A DNA stretch of 64,000 bases from Typha latifolia (Eukaryota; Streptophyta; Magnoliopsida; Poales; Typhaceae). Each line of letters opens with the position of its first letter. The stretch's first letter is position 1. The DNA is taken from assembly GCA_019914945.1 (NCBI GenBank), contig CM034111.1, positions 4,588,001 through 4,652,000 of the forward strand, read 5' to 3'. Made by a program: the position numbers and the translations under genes. Below the pieces are notes generated by a model, which was not told where the DNA came from, searched no databases, and saw only the letters and a program-made list of their open reading frames with translations. Positions 12,058-21,900 of the stretch are shown piece after piece.

Positions 12058-12610
12058 ATAATTGCCATCGAAAACTTTTTAAATATTATAGTTGTCGTTA
12101 TATTCTTTAAAAAATATCATAATTACTAAATCTAGTTAATCATAATAGAAATATAAATTTAGATATAAAAAGACTATTTAGCCCTTGCATAAATTATTAA
12201 AAATAATTTAAATTCTATCTAACACTATAGTACAAAACTATTAATACGTATTTTACACTTTAAACTAAATTAAATAAGATATTTTAATCATTTATATGTA
12301 TTTATTAACTTTAATAATAATTTATAGGAAAATATTAAAATTTAACCATTGTGGTAAGTGCTTGACACTCAAAAGATTTTAATCGTAACTTTGATATTCT
12401 AAAAATATAGTGGCAATTATGATATTTTAAAATTTTCCAATGGCATTTATATCCTATCCTTTGGCTATAATGGAGCATTGTACTAAGTCATTTATATTTA
12501 TTTATTGACTTTAATAATAATCTGTTAGAAATATTATGCTAAATTTTAACCATAACTGTATTTATGAAGAGTTAAAGATTTTAGCAGTAATTTTAATATT
12601 TAAAAAAAGG
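12058..12610. repeat. Foldback segment plus a direct duplication
   Basis: ATTGCCATCGAAAACTTTTT near 12060 is mirrored by the reverse complement of 12400-12452 (AATGCCATTGGAAAATTTT), giving arms of roughly 80 bases. In addition 12288-12420 is repeated directly at 12488-12610, an offset of 200 bases (shared string ACTTTAATAATAAT). This suggests a Mutator-like foldback element followed by a local tandem duplication. No target duplication was found. Confidence 0.5.
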
Positions 12611-13042
12611 TTGTTTAAGTTACAATTATATAAAAATTATTTATATATAACAAGATATCAACTTAGCGCTTCTAACACTTCACGCCAGATCTAATCTTAG
12701 GACTAATTATGATTAATTAAAGAATATTGTTGTGGAAATTAAGTTTCTAAGGCTTAAGAGTAGTTAATTTTCAAGTCAGGGTCTCAGGGTCCTGCAAAGA
12801 AAAGGACCGGGTATTGTCGGCCATGAATTGGCCACAAGAAACCATCCACCTCCTATCTACTCCCTTGAATGGATCAGATAAATTCCAATTCCAAAACCCA
12901 AGAAAAGAAAAACCCACCATTTGGGTAGTTGATCAAGCACTTACGCATCTCTTCCTCTTCCTCATGTTCACTGTCTCATAATTTTAAGATGCAAGACTTG
13001 AACCCTATCTTCTACTCTTAGTAACAAAGAAGATCGCTGCTC

Positions 13043-13796
13043 ATGGCTATCCTGGCGGGGATGCTCGCCGGCGTCAAAGGCAAACGGCGCCGCCGCCGCC
13101 TGTGTCAGGACGGCTCGACGGAGGCAATGACTAGCTCGAGGACAATGGTAAGGAGAATCCAGTTATTCGACCACTTTCAAAAGAAGAAGAAGAAGAAAAG
13201 AAATTCTATATAGCTTAGCTCTAACTGTGGTTAATTTCTCTTATTAGCAAAGGAACAACTTGTACAAAGAACTCCGTGATTGGGATCTGGGAAGCATTGC
13301 TCGCGAGGCAAAGGAGAGGTTGGATGAGAAGTTCAAGAGGTAGCAATAAATTCAGATGCATGATGTATATATATAACTATATATACCTTTCTCTGATCAA
13401 TCTTTTGCACTACCGCTTGTTTGAGTTTCTTAATCTCTTTGGTGGTAATTAAAAAGGCATCACAGCACCTCCGGGAGCTTAGGAGGGAGCAAAAATGGAC
13501 GTGAAAGTGGAAGTGGAAGTGGAAGTGGAAGTGGAAGTGAGGGAGGAGATCATTGCAACAATTTAAGGAGAGAAGTGTTCTCCTCCAAGAAGAGTATGAG
13601 AAAGTTCAGCTGGAGTAAATTGGGATGGGGATGGAAGGAAGTGGAACAAGCGGAGTGCGCGGTGTGCTTGGAGGAGTTCAAGCTGGGCGACATCCTCGTC
13701 CACCTGCCGTGCGATCACCGGTTCCATTGGAGCTGCGCCGCTCCTTGGCTCCAGAATAGCTCCTACTGCCCGTTTTGCCGGATGACAGTCAAGTAG
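13043..13796 (+). CDS. RING-H2 finger protein, probable E3 ubiquitin ligase
   Basis: Three exons are read: 13043-13147, 13248-13339 and 13457-13796, joined in phase, giving about 178 residues. The first ATG of the open stretch is taken as start. The N terminus has an arginine cluster (about residues 14-19) after a short hydrophobic MAILAGMLAGV. Exon 2 encodes a charged, probably helical stretch (WDLGSIAREAKERLDEKF). Exon 3 encodes a serine-glycine tract and then the RING: CAVC, 14 residues, CDH, RFH, WSC, 10 residues, C, PFC. This is the canonical C3H2C3 spacing for zinc binding and E2 recruitment. The RING sits at the extreme C terminus. No transmembrane segment is seen, so it is likely soluble, and its substrate is unknown. 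Retaining intron 1 or 2 gives a stop before the RING. A second acceptor nine bases downstream (after 13465) would drop three residues in frame. The RING is certain; the exon joins are inferred from frame and splice sites. Confidence 0.85.
13505..13541 (+). repeat. Coding hexanucleotide (GGAAGT)n encoding Ser-Gly
   Basis: About six copies of GGAAGT lie in exon 3 of the RING gene and encode a flexible Ser-Gly linker before the RING. A six-base unit changes linker length without shifting frame, so it is likely to be length-variable among accessions. Confidence 0.85.
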
Positions 13797-15689
13797 TAGT
13801 AATTAATGATCATCAAATGACCGAGTTGGGGGAAGTAGAAGAAAATACTACGAGATTAATATTTCGTTGTGCATATATTTGATCCAGTATTCAGCGTTTA
13901 AATCTTTCTGTGTTCTTCGATCGATCGATAGAGATGATAGAGAGAGTGCTGGCTAAAAACTTTGATAACTTTAAGACTTTCTTCGAATCGAATCTTTTCT
14001 TGGGTACAAGTAAATACTAAACTAAACAACACGGATCACATAGTTTTAGATTGAGTGTAATCGTTATTTCTTTTTTTTAATATATTAAGCCAAATTATCA
14101 GTAATCTATGAAAGATAAAGTGTAAATAATTAAATAAGTTTTCTAACGAATTTTAAAAATACTTATTAGATTTCATATAATAAAAATATAATAAGCATTT
14201 TCAAATTTGACATCTGGCATGATCAAATATGATTAAAAAAAAATAATTATAATTATTTTAATTTGAATATAATCATAATAACGTAAAAGTGACAAATAAA
14301 ATTTCAAAACGGTAAGAAACAAATTTGTGAGGCAAATGAATGAAACAATTAGTACAATGTAAGTAAGTAAGTGGATCAGAAATAATAGAGGTTGGTGGGT
14401 CACCTCAATAGAGAAACCCTCACCGCCATGTATTATGTATACAAGGAATTAAGGAACTAAAAAGATTTCCTGCAACACCACCGATCCATTAATTTGCTGC
14501 ATCTGATTCCTGTCAGTGTTTCATTGGTTATAAGTTTACAATCTCGGACATTCGTGCAATCAGGGCTGGAGGGGATCCTTTCGCGATGGGGTCCCAAATG
14601 AACCCATAAATTCAAGAAGAGAATTATTGAGAATTTGAAGCAGATTGATGTGGATTTGAAATTAGGGGACAACGCCACCTGACAAGAACATCTTTAGCTG
14701 GGAAATTTTGTATATAAGAACTTTTTTTTTGGGGAATTTTACTTACATTTATACCCTTAAAAAATGGGTTATTTGCATAAAAAAAAGCTAGCAAAAATGA
14801 GTCTTTGTGTATCACTTGTATAAATTATGTTACATTTAATTATAAAAGAGATGTGCATTTAGTATATAAAATAAACAACTTCAATTTTAAGAACCCAATC
14901 TTGCAATTAGTAAAACCACGCTTTTTTTATGCAAATAGCCCCTTGCTTGTCTACTCTGACAAAATATATGTTATTTGCGTAGATATATATTCAATTAATT
15001 TTCAAGTTAAGTCATGATAATTTAATAGAAAAATAAGAAAATTACACTTAACTAAGAGAAATTTATGAAAACTAGAATAAAGATTTTTTTTTACGTCAAA
15101 TTTTAATTGTTAGTTTACTCCAAAAATATCTATATAAAAAAAAATAATAGCTTTAAAAAATATGGATGCAAAAACTGTATTGTTTGAGGAGTATATATGT
15201 GAATATTAAATTTAGAAGGGCATATAAGCAAAGAAGAGATTTTTTGAATGGTATGTGTAAAAAAAAACGCTTTTTTTGAATGGTATGTGTAAAAAAAACT
15301 CTCTTTTTTTGTTGAAATTTATCAAAAATATTCTACCTTTTTCTTTTGTTATTATTCACACCTATCATATGATATTTATTGTTCAACCTTTGTATTTTGC
15401 TTTAAATGCCTTAAGAACACTACTTAGTTAATTTACTCTAATAATAACTATTAATATAGAGGATATTAAATTACCTTTTAAAATAAAAAAAATAAAAAAT
15501 AAACATAAAATACCACACATTTGATTTTGAAATCTAGTTCTCCCTTTATTTTTATCTTAATCTAAAAACTTATTTAAGGTATTAAGATTATTTTGCATCT
15601 GCCGTTACTATAACTCATCCATATGGTAACATAATAAGAGAAGTATATATATATTCTGAAAGGTCCATAGACATTCAATATTCATCGAT
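13797..15689. other. 3' flank of the RING gene and AT-rich intergenic DNA
   Basis: This contains the RING 3' UTR (extent unknown) and then AT-rich sequence with no gene. One small inverted-repeat element is at 14765-14942. Near 15250-15300 a string GAATGGTATGTGTAAAAAAA occurs twice in tandem. Confidence 0.5.
14765..14942. mobile_element. Small terminal-inverted-repeat element
   Basis: The left end GGGTTATTTGCATAAAAAAA and the right end (reverse complement) GGGGCTATTTGCATAAAAAA match over about 24 bases. The element is about 178 bp with no coding. The flanks do not show a convincing target duplication, so the superfamily is unassigned. The ends resemble the Mutator-like foldback elements of this window. 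Confidence 0.45.
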
Positions 15690-17870
15690 ACAGTTATCAT
15701 CTGTTGGTGGATCAGTCCAGACTCTAATTATGCAAGCTTGAGAAGCTAGACTGGTTAGCCTATGAGTCGCCCCATTGTCCACACTACTAGTAAAACATAT
15801 CCTAATTCTAGGGTAATTAGAAATACAACGTTTGCATTAAAGTACCAAAGGGTACTTAGATAGACCAATCAACACTATCTATCCACCTATTAACAACCTT
15901 CGCCACACTAAGAGAATCGCTGAAAATTTAGCAATCCTCTTGATTTAAAAAGCCTTCCATCATCTTCAATCCTTCAAAAAGAGCTAACATTTCCCCAACT
16001 AAGGCGCTAGGGTAGTGATTAAGGTGGAATTATTTAGCCGCACAAAACAAATCTGGATGCCTCTGGAGTATAATGCCTAGTCGCCCTTTGTTGTTTCCCA
16101 TCCATGAGGCGTCGACCCAGCAGACCAAGTCATTTGTTTGAGGAATGTCCTTGGGTTGAGTGCATGGCGCAATGGGAGTGTCCTCTTCATGTTGAACATT
16201 TACATTAGGGTTACTCCTTTTAGCAACCCTTAACACCGAGATGGGAGTGAAGTTTGTGCCCCTTTATAGACTTTGTCATTTCTTGCTTTTCAAATCTCCC
16301 ACATCAAGATGAGCATATAGGCAATATCATCCACATTCACTTGCTCTGTCATAAGCATGATCCATCTAACTAGGCGGTCCGAAACCTGATCGATTCTTAG
16401 CCCAAGATCGCTTGCAAACTAGGTAGTTCACGTGAGATAAGCGTTCTGCTATCACCTCTCCAACTACAACATTATCGTTCAGGCAACGCTAAAGAAAGAT
16501 TTTCACTCTTGGCATGGCCTTCTTGCACCCACATATGATATTCCACAACTTTTATTTTTCTTCACGGGAGGAAGAGTTGCACCAATCTCTGTTCGAGAGC
16601 AAGTTGAAAGCAGTTTTGATAGAGAATTATTCGGATGCGGAGTGCATCCAAACCAATCTATTTGATTTAGTCATGGTTGTTAGGCTAATGAAAATCTTCC
16701 TAATCATCATTGTTGCCTCGCTTGCAAGAAGTGCATGAATTTCGCATGCGTCCATGTGACTCTTTCCATCAAGTTTGCCACTTTTACCATGTCAATTGAG
16801 AGTTGCATCTTTGTTAGGTCATGACGAATCCAAGGGTTTGTAGCAATTATGATTGATCGGCTATTTACCAGGGTGTTTTCTAGCTGTAGTTTTAGAGAGG
16901 TACTCCATGGGTAGTTCATGGAACTAGACCCAAAACTTACTAGAAGAGAAACTCCAGCTCTCTACCGGAGTGTTGGGCTTGAGGTGATCGAGAGCAAACA
17001 TGTCACGATTGAATGATCATGGCGAGCCAAGCTAGACCCTCCAAAGAGCACTCTTGAGCCCAACTAAACTGAAAGATCTTTTCGTAACAAGCTTGTCAGT
17101 AAGGCAAAAGATTTGGGTTATGAGAAGGAACTGTGTTATCCTCCCGCAATGAGATAACCTCGTCCATACAGCCATCGAGAAGGAGCTCTGAAAATCATTT
17201 CAAAAGCTACTACAATGAAACAATCGCTATACACCCAACTATCAGATCGTGAGTCATTTTACCTACAACTCTTTAACACGTAATATATACAAGCATGGTC
17301 CACCCTAATTCTAGCATAATCATAGTAATCTACAATTTGACAATGAGAGCATTGTTAGGAGCCCAGAAAAAACTTGCACTCAGCAATTGAATACTAAGTC
17401 ATTTTTGTCCTTTTCAAATAACTCTCGTGGTGGAAAACCAGAAGTCTTTACTAGTATCGCTCCAACTAGACATGCATCTCCAGATAAAGATCCAAACCTG
17501 AGATATGGCAGCTTTGCAACTCCATGTTTTGTCGACGAGAGAGGCATAGGATGTCTTGGTAGAGATGTCTGATAATGAGAGAGTCTAAATTAAACTGGAG
17601 CTTGCTATGTGAGTTGGAAAGATAAGTATGATTGGTCGATCAAGTATGCCACCACCTTGGCCTCTAGTTGAAGAGAGATGTCTGAGAGTTCAAAGGTAGT
17701 CAACCCATGATCGAACTTTCTAAGATATTTTGCCATCACCCACTTCCCCCACCTGACATCCTTGCACAACTTTTGTCACCCATATGGAGAAGAGGGGACC
17801 AAACCTAGGAGTCATGGCTCTTCTTCTTGGCCTGCCCAAATGTGGTGTTAGATAAATATTTGGTTTTCAT
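15690..17870 (-). mobile_element. Degenerate LINE (non-LTR retrotransposon), RNase H end
   Basis: Read on the minus strand, 16030-16236 encodes CWVDASWMGNNKGRLGIIL, the first strand of the plant LINE RNase H-like domain. Further on, broken by stops, come EMLALFEGL and FSDSLSVAKVVNR, the other conserved blocks. Just upstream of the RNase H (about 16260-16330) is a relic of the zinc-binding reverse-transcriptase C-terminal region (KARNDKVYKG). Around 16850 there is SRSIIIATNPWI, matching the family's G-N-G-x-S-I...DPWI block. Multiple stops and frameshifts mean it is dead. The 5' border near 17870 is a guess. The end at about 15700 is shared with the fragment at 8250-8425. Confidence 0.7.
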
Positions 17871-18259
17871 TGCATTCGTTTAGGTGCTATCAATTGAAAC
17901 GATTAGATGCCAAGCTAGATTCATTACAAGTGATTGGCTAGTCAAGGACAAACTTCTAAACTAGGCCCTTATTCTCCATCAATCAGCATAAAGAATTCCA
18001 ATTTCTATGGTAAATGCTACGCATGGTGTTCGAGAAATCCCTTGAGAAGTTCTCACCAATGCATCAAAGTTAGCTATAATAGATTTTGAAAATCATATCA
18101 TAGTCATAAGATATATAATAGATTTCTTTTTTTAAAGTCAAATTAGGGGTATTTTAGGTATTTTAATTTTTTAGTTTCAAAATTAAGGGACTATTTTTTA
18201 TTTGTTATTAGGAAAATTAACGCATAATGTTTTTGAGGCATTAAAAGCAAAATTAATAT

Positions 18260-18515
18260 ATAGATTAAATTATAAATATCCACATGATACTATTACTGTT
18301 TTCTACATATAATTTCTAAATTTTTTTATTACCTATATACATTCTTTAAACTATATATATATATACATCATTGAACTAAGAAAAAAGTAATTATACGGAC
18401 CTCTAATTCAAAAAAAAAATTTGAATTAGGGGATATATCTAGTAAAATAATGTGAAGTGTATACAGAAAATAGTAATAGTTTAGAAGGTCTAAGTGAAAT
18501 TATTCTTAAAAATAA
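18260..18515. mobile_element. Short foldback element upstream of SF3B3
   Basis: CTATTACTGTTTTCTACATA (about 18290) is mirrored by the reverse complement of about 18450-18485 (CTATTACTATTTTCTGTATA). A perfect small hairpin CTAATTCAAA...TTTGAATTAG sits at about 18402-18429. Arms are roughly 40-90 bases with decay. Class and exact ends are uncertain. Confidence 0.5.
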
Positions 18516-18719
18516 AATAGTAATTTTTTATTTTTGATTGTGAATTTTCAAGGACGGGCTAACATAACTCCATTTTTACGTGAAAACCTGGAAAGAAGAA
18601 AGTAAAAAAAAAAGAAAAAAAAGAAGAAAGGGTGTAGAATGTCAGTAATTTCAGTTGAATATAATAGACAATGCCCGCTGTACGAGTGCCGAAAGTCGGG
18701 CTCGGGCCTGGCGTAGCTT

Positions 18720-18887
18720 AGCCCAGCCCGGTTTAATTGGGCAGGTCGGGCCATTTGGTCACCTCAAATCGGAGGATATTACCCAAACAACGGAGCGGGT
18801 TGTAGGATCCGCAATCCGGCCCGATAACCTCTCCCCATGCGCACGGCCTTTTATCTCCTGCGGGGCTAGGGTTTGGGTTAGGGTTTA
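18720..18887 (+). promoter_or_regulatory. Site II and telo-box motifs of the SF3B3 promoter/5' UTR
   Basis: AGCCCA at 18720-18725 (TGGGCT on the other strand) and TGGGCA near 18738 match the plant site II type motif bound by TCP factors. Just before the ATG are two AGGGTTT telo-box copies (CTAGGGTTT about 18866-18874 and TTAGGGTTT about 18879-18887). Site II plus telo-box is a known combination in plant genes for ribosome biogenesis and other growth-linked housekeeping functions. Motifs are seen directly; function here is inferred. Confidence 0.6.
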
Positions 18888-18903
18888 CTCAGCTGTTGCT
18901 CCG

Positions 18904-21900
18904 ATGTACCTGTACAGCCTGACGCTCCAGAAGGCGACGGGTGTGGTATGCGCTACAATCGGGAGCTTCGTCGGCGGCAAGTCGCAGGAGATCGTGGTTG
19001 CTCGTGGCAAGACCCTTGACCTCCTCCGACCGGATGAAGCTGGCAAGATCCAGACCCTCCACTCCGTCGAGGTCTTTGGGGCTGTCCGATCCCTTGTCCA
19101 GTTTCGCCTCACTGGCTCCCAGAAAGACTATGTCGTCGTCGGCTCCGACTCCGGCCGAATCGTCATCCTTGAGTACAGCAAGGAGCGCAACTGTTTCGAC
19201 AAAGTTCACCAGGAGACCTTCGGCAAGTCCGGCTGCCGACGCATTGTCCCAGGTCAGTACCTTGCTGTGGATCCCAAGGGTCGAGCAGTTATGATTGCCG
19301 CTGGCGAGAAGCAGAAGCTTGTCTACGTACTCAATCGTGACACCGCTGCCCGACTCACCATCTCTTCCCCCCTCGAGGCCCACAAGTCCCATACCATCAC
19401 CTACTCCATCACTGGTGTCGACTGCGGCTTCGACAATCCCGTATTCGCTGCCATTGAGCTCGATTACTCTGAGGCCGACCAGGACTCCACGGGCCAGGCT
19501 GCTGCGGAGGCACAGAAGCACCTTACCTTCTACGAGCTTGACCTTGGTCTCAACCATGTTTCCCGGAAGTGGTCTGAGCCTGTTGACAATGGCGCCAACC
19601 TCCTCGTCACTGTCCCCGGTGGTGGTGATGGCCCCAGCGGTGTCCTTGTTTGTGCTGAGAACTTTATCATCTATCGGAACCAGGGCCACCCTGAAGTCCG
19701 TGCCGTCATTCCCCGCCGTGCTGACCTCCCGGCAGAGCGTGGCGTCCTCATCGTCTCTGCTGCCACCCACCGCCAGAAGTCCATGTTCTTCTTCCTCCTT
19801 CAGACAGAGTATGGGGACATCTTCAAAGTCACCCTTGATCATGAGGGTGATCGTGTCTCCGAGCTAAAGATCAAGTACTTTGACACCATGCCGGTCACCT
19901 CTGCCATGTGCGTCCTCAAGGCTGGCTATCTTTTTGCCGCATCTGAGTTTGGAAATCATGCGCTTTACCAGTTCCAGGCCATCGGGGATGGTGACGACGT
20001 TGAATCTTCATCGGCCACGCTGATGGAGACTGAAGAGGGCTTCCAGCCAGTGTTTTTCCAACCCCGTGGCCTGAGAAACCTCATCAGGATCGACCAGATC
20101 GAGAGCCTCATGCCCATCATGGATATGAGGGTCATGAACCTCTTTGAGGAGGAGACCCCCCAGATATTCACTCTATGCGGCAGGGGTCCTCGCTCATCCC
20201 TGCGGATCCTTAGGCCTGGGCTAGCTATCAGTGAGATGGCCGTCTCACAGCTCCCTGGTGTCCCAAATGCAGTGTGGACTGTCAAGAAGAATGTGAATGA
20301 TGAGTTTGATGCGTACATTGTCGTGTCTTTTGCTAATGCGACGCTCGTGCTCTCCATTGGTGAGACAGTAGAGGAGGTCAGCGACAGCAAATTCCTTGAC
20401 ACCACTCCTTCCCTTGCAGTCTCTTTGCTGGGTGATGACTCCCTAATGCAGGTCCATCCTAATGGCATTAGGCACATCAGGGAGGATGGTCGTGTCAATG
20501 AGTGGAAGACGCCAGGGAAGAAGACCATTGTTAAGGTTGGCTCAAACAGGCTTCAGGTTGTGATCGCCCTGAGTGGAGGGGAGCTTATATATTTCGAAAT
20601 GGATATGACAGGCCAGTTGATGGAGGTGGAGAAGCATGAGATGCCTGGCGATGTTGCATGTTTGGATATTGCTCCAGTTCCCGAAGGGAGGCAGAGATCA
20701 CGGTTCCTTGCTGTTGGTTCGTATGACAATACCATTAGAATACTCTCATTGGACCCTGATGATTGCATGCAGATATTGAGCGTTCAAAGTGTTTCCTCAC
20801 CTCCTGAGTCACTCCTGTTACTTGAAGTGCAGGCATCTACCGGAGGAGAGGATGGTGCAGATCATCCGGCTAGTGTCTTTCTCAATGCTGGCCTACAGAA
20901 TGGTGTTCTTTTTCGAACAGTAGTTGATATGATCACTGGTCAGCTCTCAGATACTCGATCGCGATTCCTGGGTCTAAGAGCCCCTAAGCTATTCTCCACA
21001 CTAGTGAGGGGCAGGCAGGCAATGCTTTGTCTGTCCAGTCGGCCCTGGCTTGGCTATATACATCAAGGCCATTTCTTGCTAACCCCCTTGTCTTATGAAA
21101 CACTTGAATATGCTGCGTCATTTTCTTCTGATCAGTGTGCCGAAGGTGTGGTTGCTGTCGCTGGAGATGCTTTAAGGGTGTTTACCATTGAGCGTTTGGG
21201 AGAGACATTTAATGAGACAGTCATCCCTCTCAGATACACTCCACGGAAATTTGTCTTGCTGCCCAAACGCAAATATCTAGCTATTATTGAGAGCGATCAA
21301 GGAGCATTCACTGCAGAAGAGCGAGAAGCTGCCAGGAAGGAATGCTTGGAAGCAGGAATGGGTGAAAATGGAAATGCAAATAACAGGGAAAAAATGGAGA
21401 ATGGTGATGGTGGTGGTGGAGATGATGAAGAAGAGAAGGATGATCCTCTTTCTGATGAACAATATGGTTATCCAAAGGCAGAGTCAGATAAGTGGGTGTC
21501 TTGCATCAGAATTCTTGATCCAAGGACAGGGAGTCCTACTTGTCTCCTGGAGCTGCAGGAGAATGAGGCTGCCTTCAGTATTTGTACCGTGAACTTTCAT
21601 GATAAGGAGTATGGGACTCTCCTAGCTGTTGGTACTGCAAAGGGGTTGCAGTTCTGGCCAAGGAGGAGCCTCACTGCTGGTTTTATTCATATATATAAGT
21701 TTGTGGATGAAGGAAAATCTCTTGAGCTTGTGCATAAGACACAAGTAGAAGAAGTTCCTCTTGCATTATGCCAGTTTCAAGGAAGGCTACTTGCAGGTAT
21801 TGGGCCAGTGCTCAGGTTATATGATTTAGGGAAGAGGAAATTGCTTAGGAAATGCGAAAACAAGCTCTTCCCAAGGACAATAGTCTCCATTCATACATAC

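Larger units (their letters stand above)
9996..13042. other. AT-rich intergenic region upstream of the RING gene
   Basis: No coding region was recognised. It contains a possible hAT-type relic (10700-11405) and a foldback/duplicated segment (12058-12610), listed separately. The 500 bases before the RING start have no clear TATA box that I would defend. Confidence 0.45.
17871..18903. other. SF3B3 upstream region
   Basis: AT-rich sequence containing a foldback element (18260-18515), followed by a GC-richer 5' region (18680-18903) holding the promoter-type motifs listed separately. The frame upstream of the SF3B3 ATG stays open for about 80 codons back to 18655. It starts at a TTG and has no family similarity, so it is treated as 5' UTR/promoter. 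Confidence 0.5.

Noticed and set aside
16030..16236. Minus-strand frame as a gene
   Set aside because: It is the RNase H piece of a broken LINE, with stops on both sides.
18655..18903. Extension of the SF3B3 frame upstream of 18904
   Set aside because: No ATG (opens at TTG), no similarity to the family N terminus; promoter-type motifs lie in it.
18889..19842. 317-codon antisense frame in SF3B3 exon 1
   Set aside because: Mirror of GC-rich coding sequence; no domain, and the sense strand is clearly the gene.
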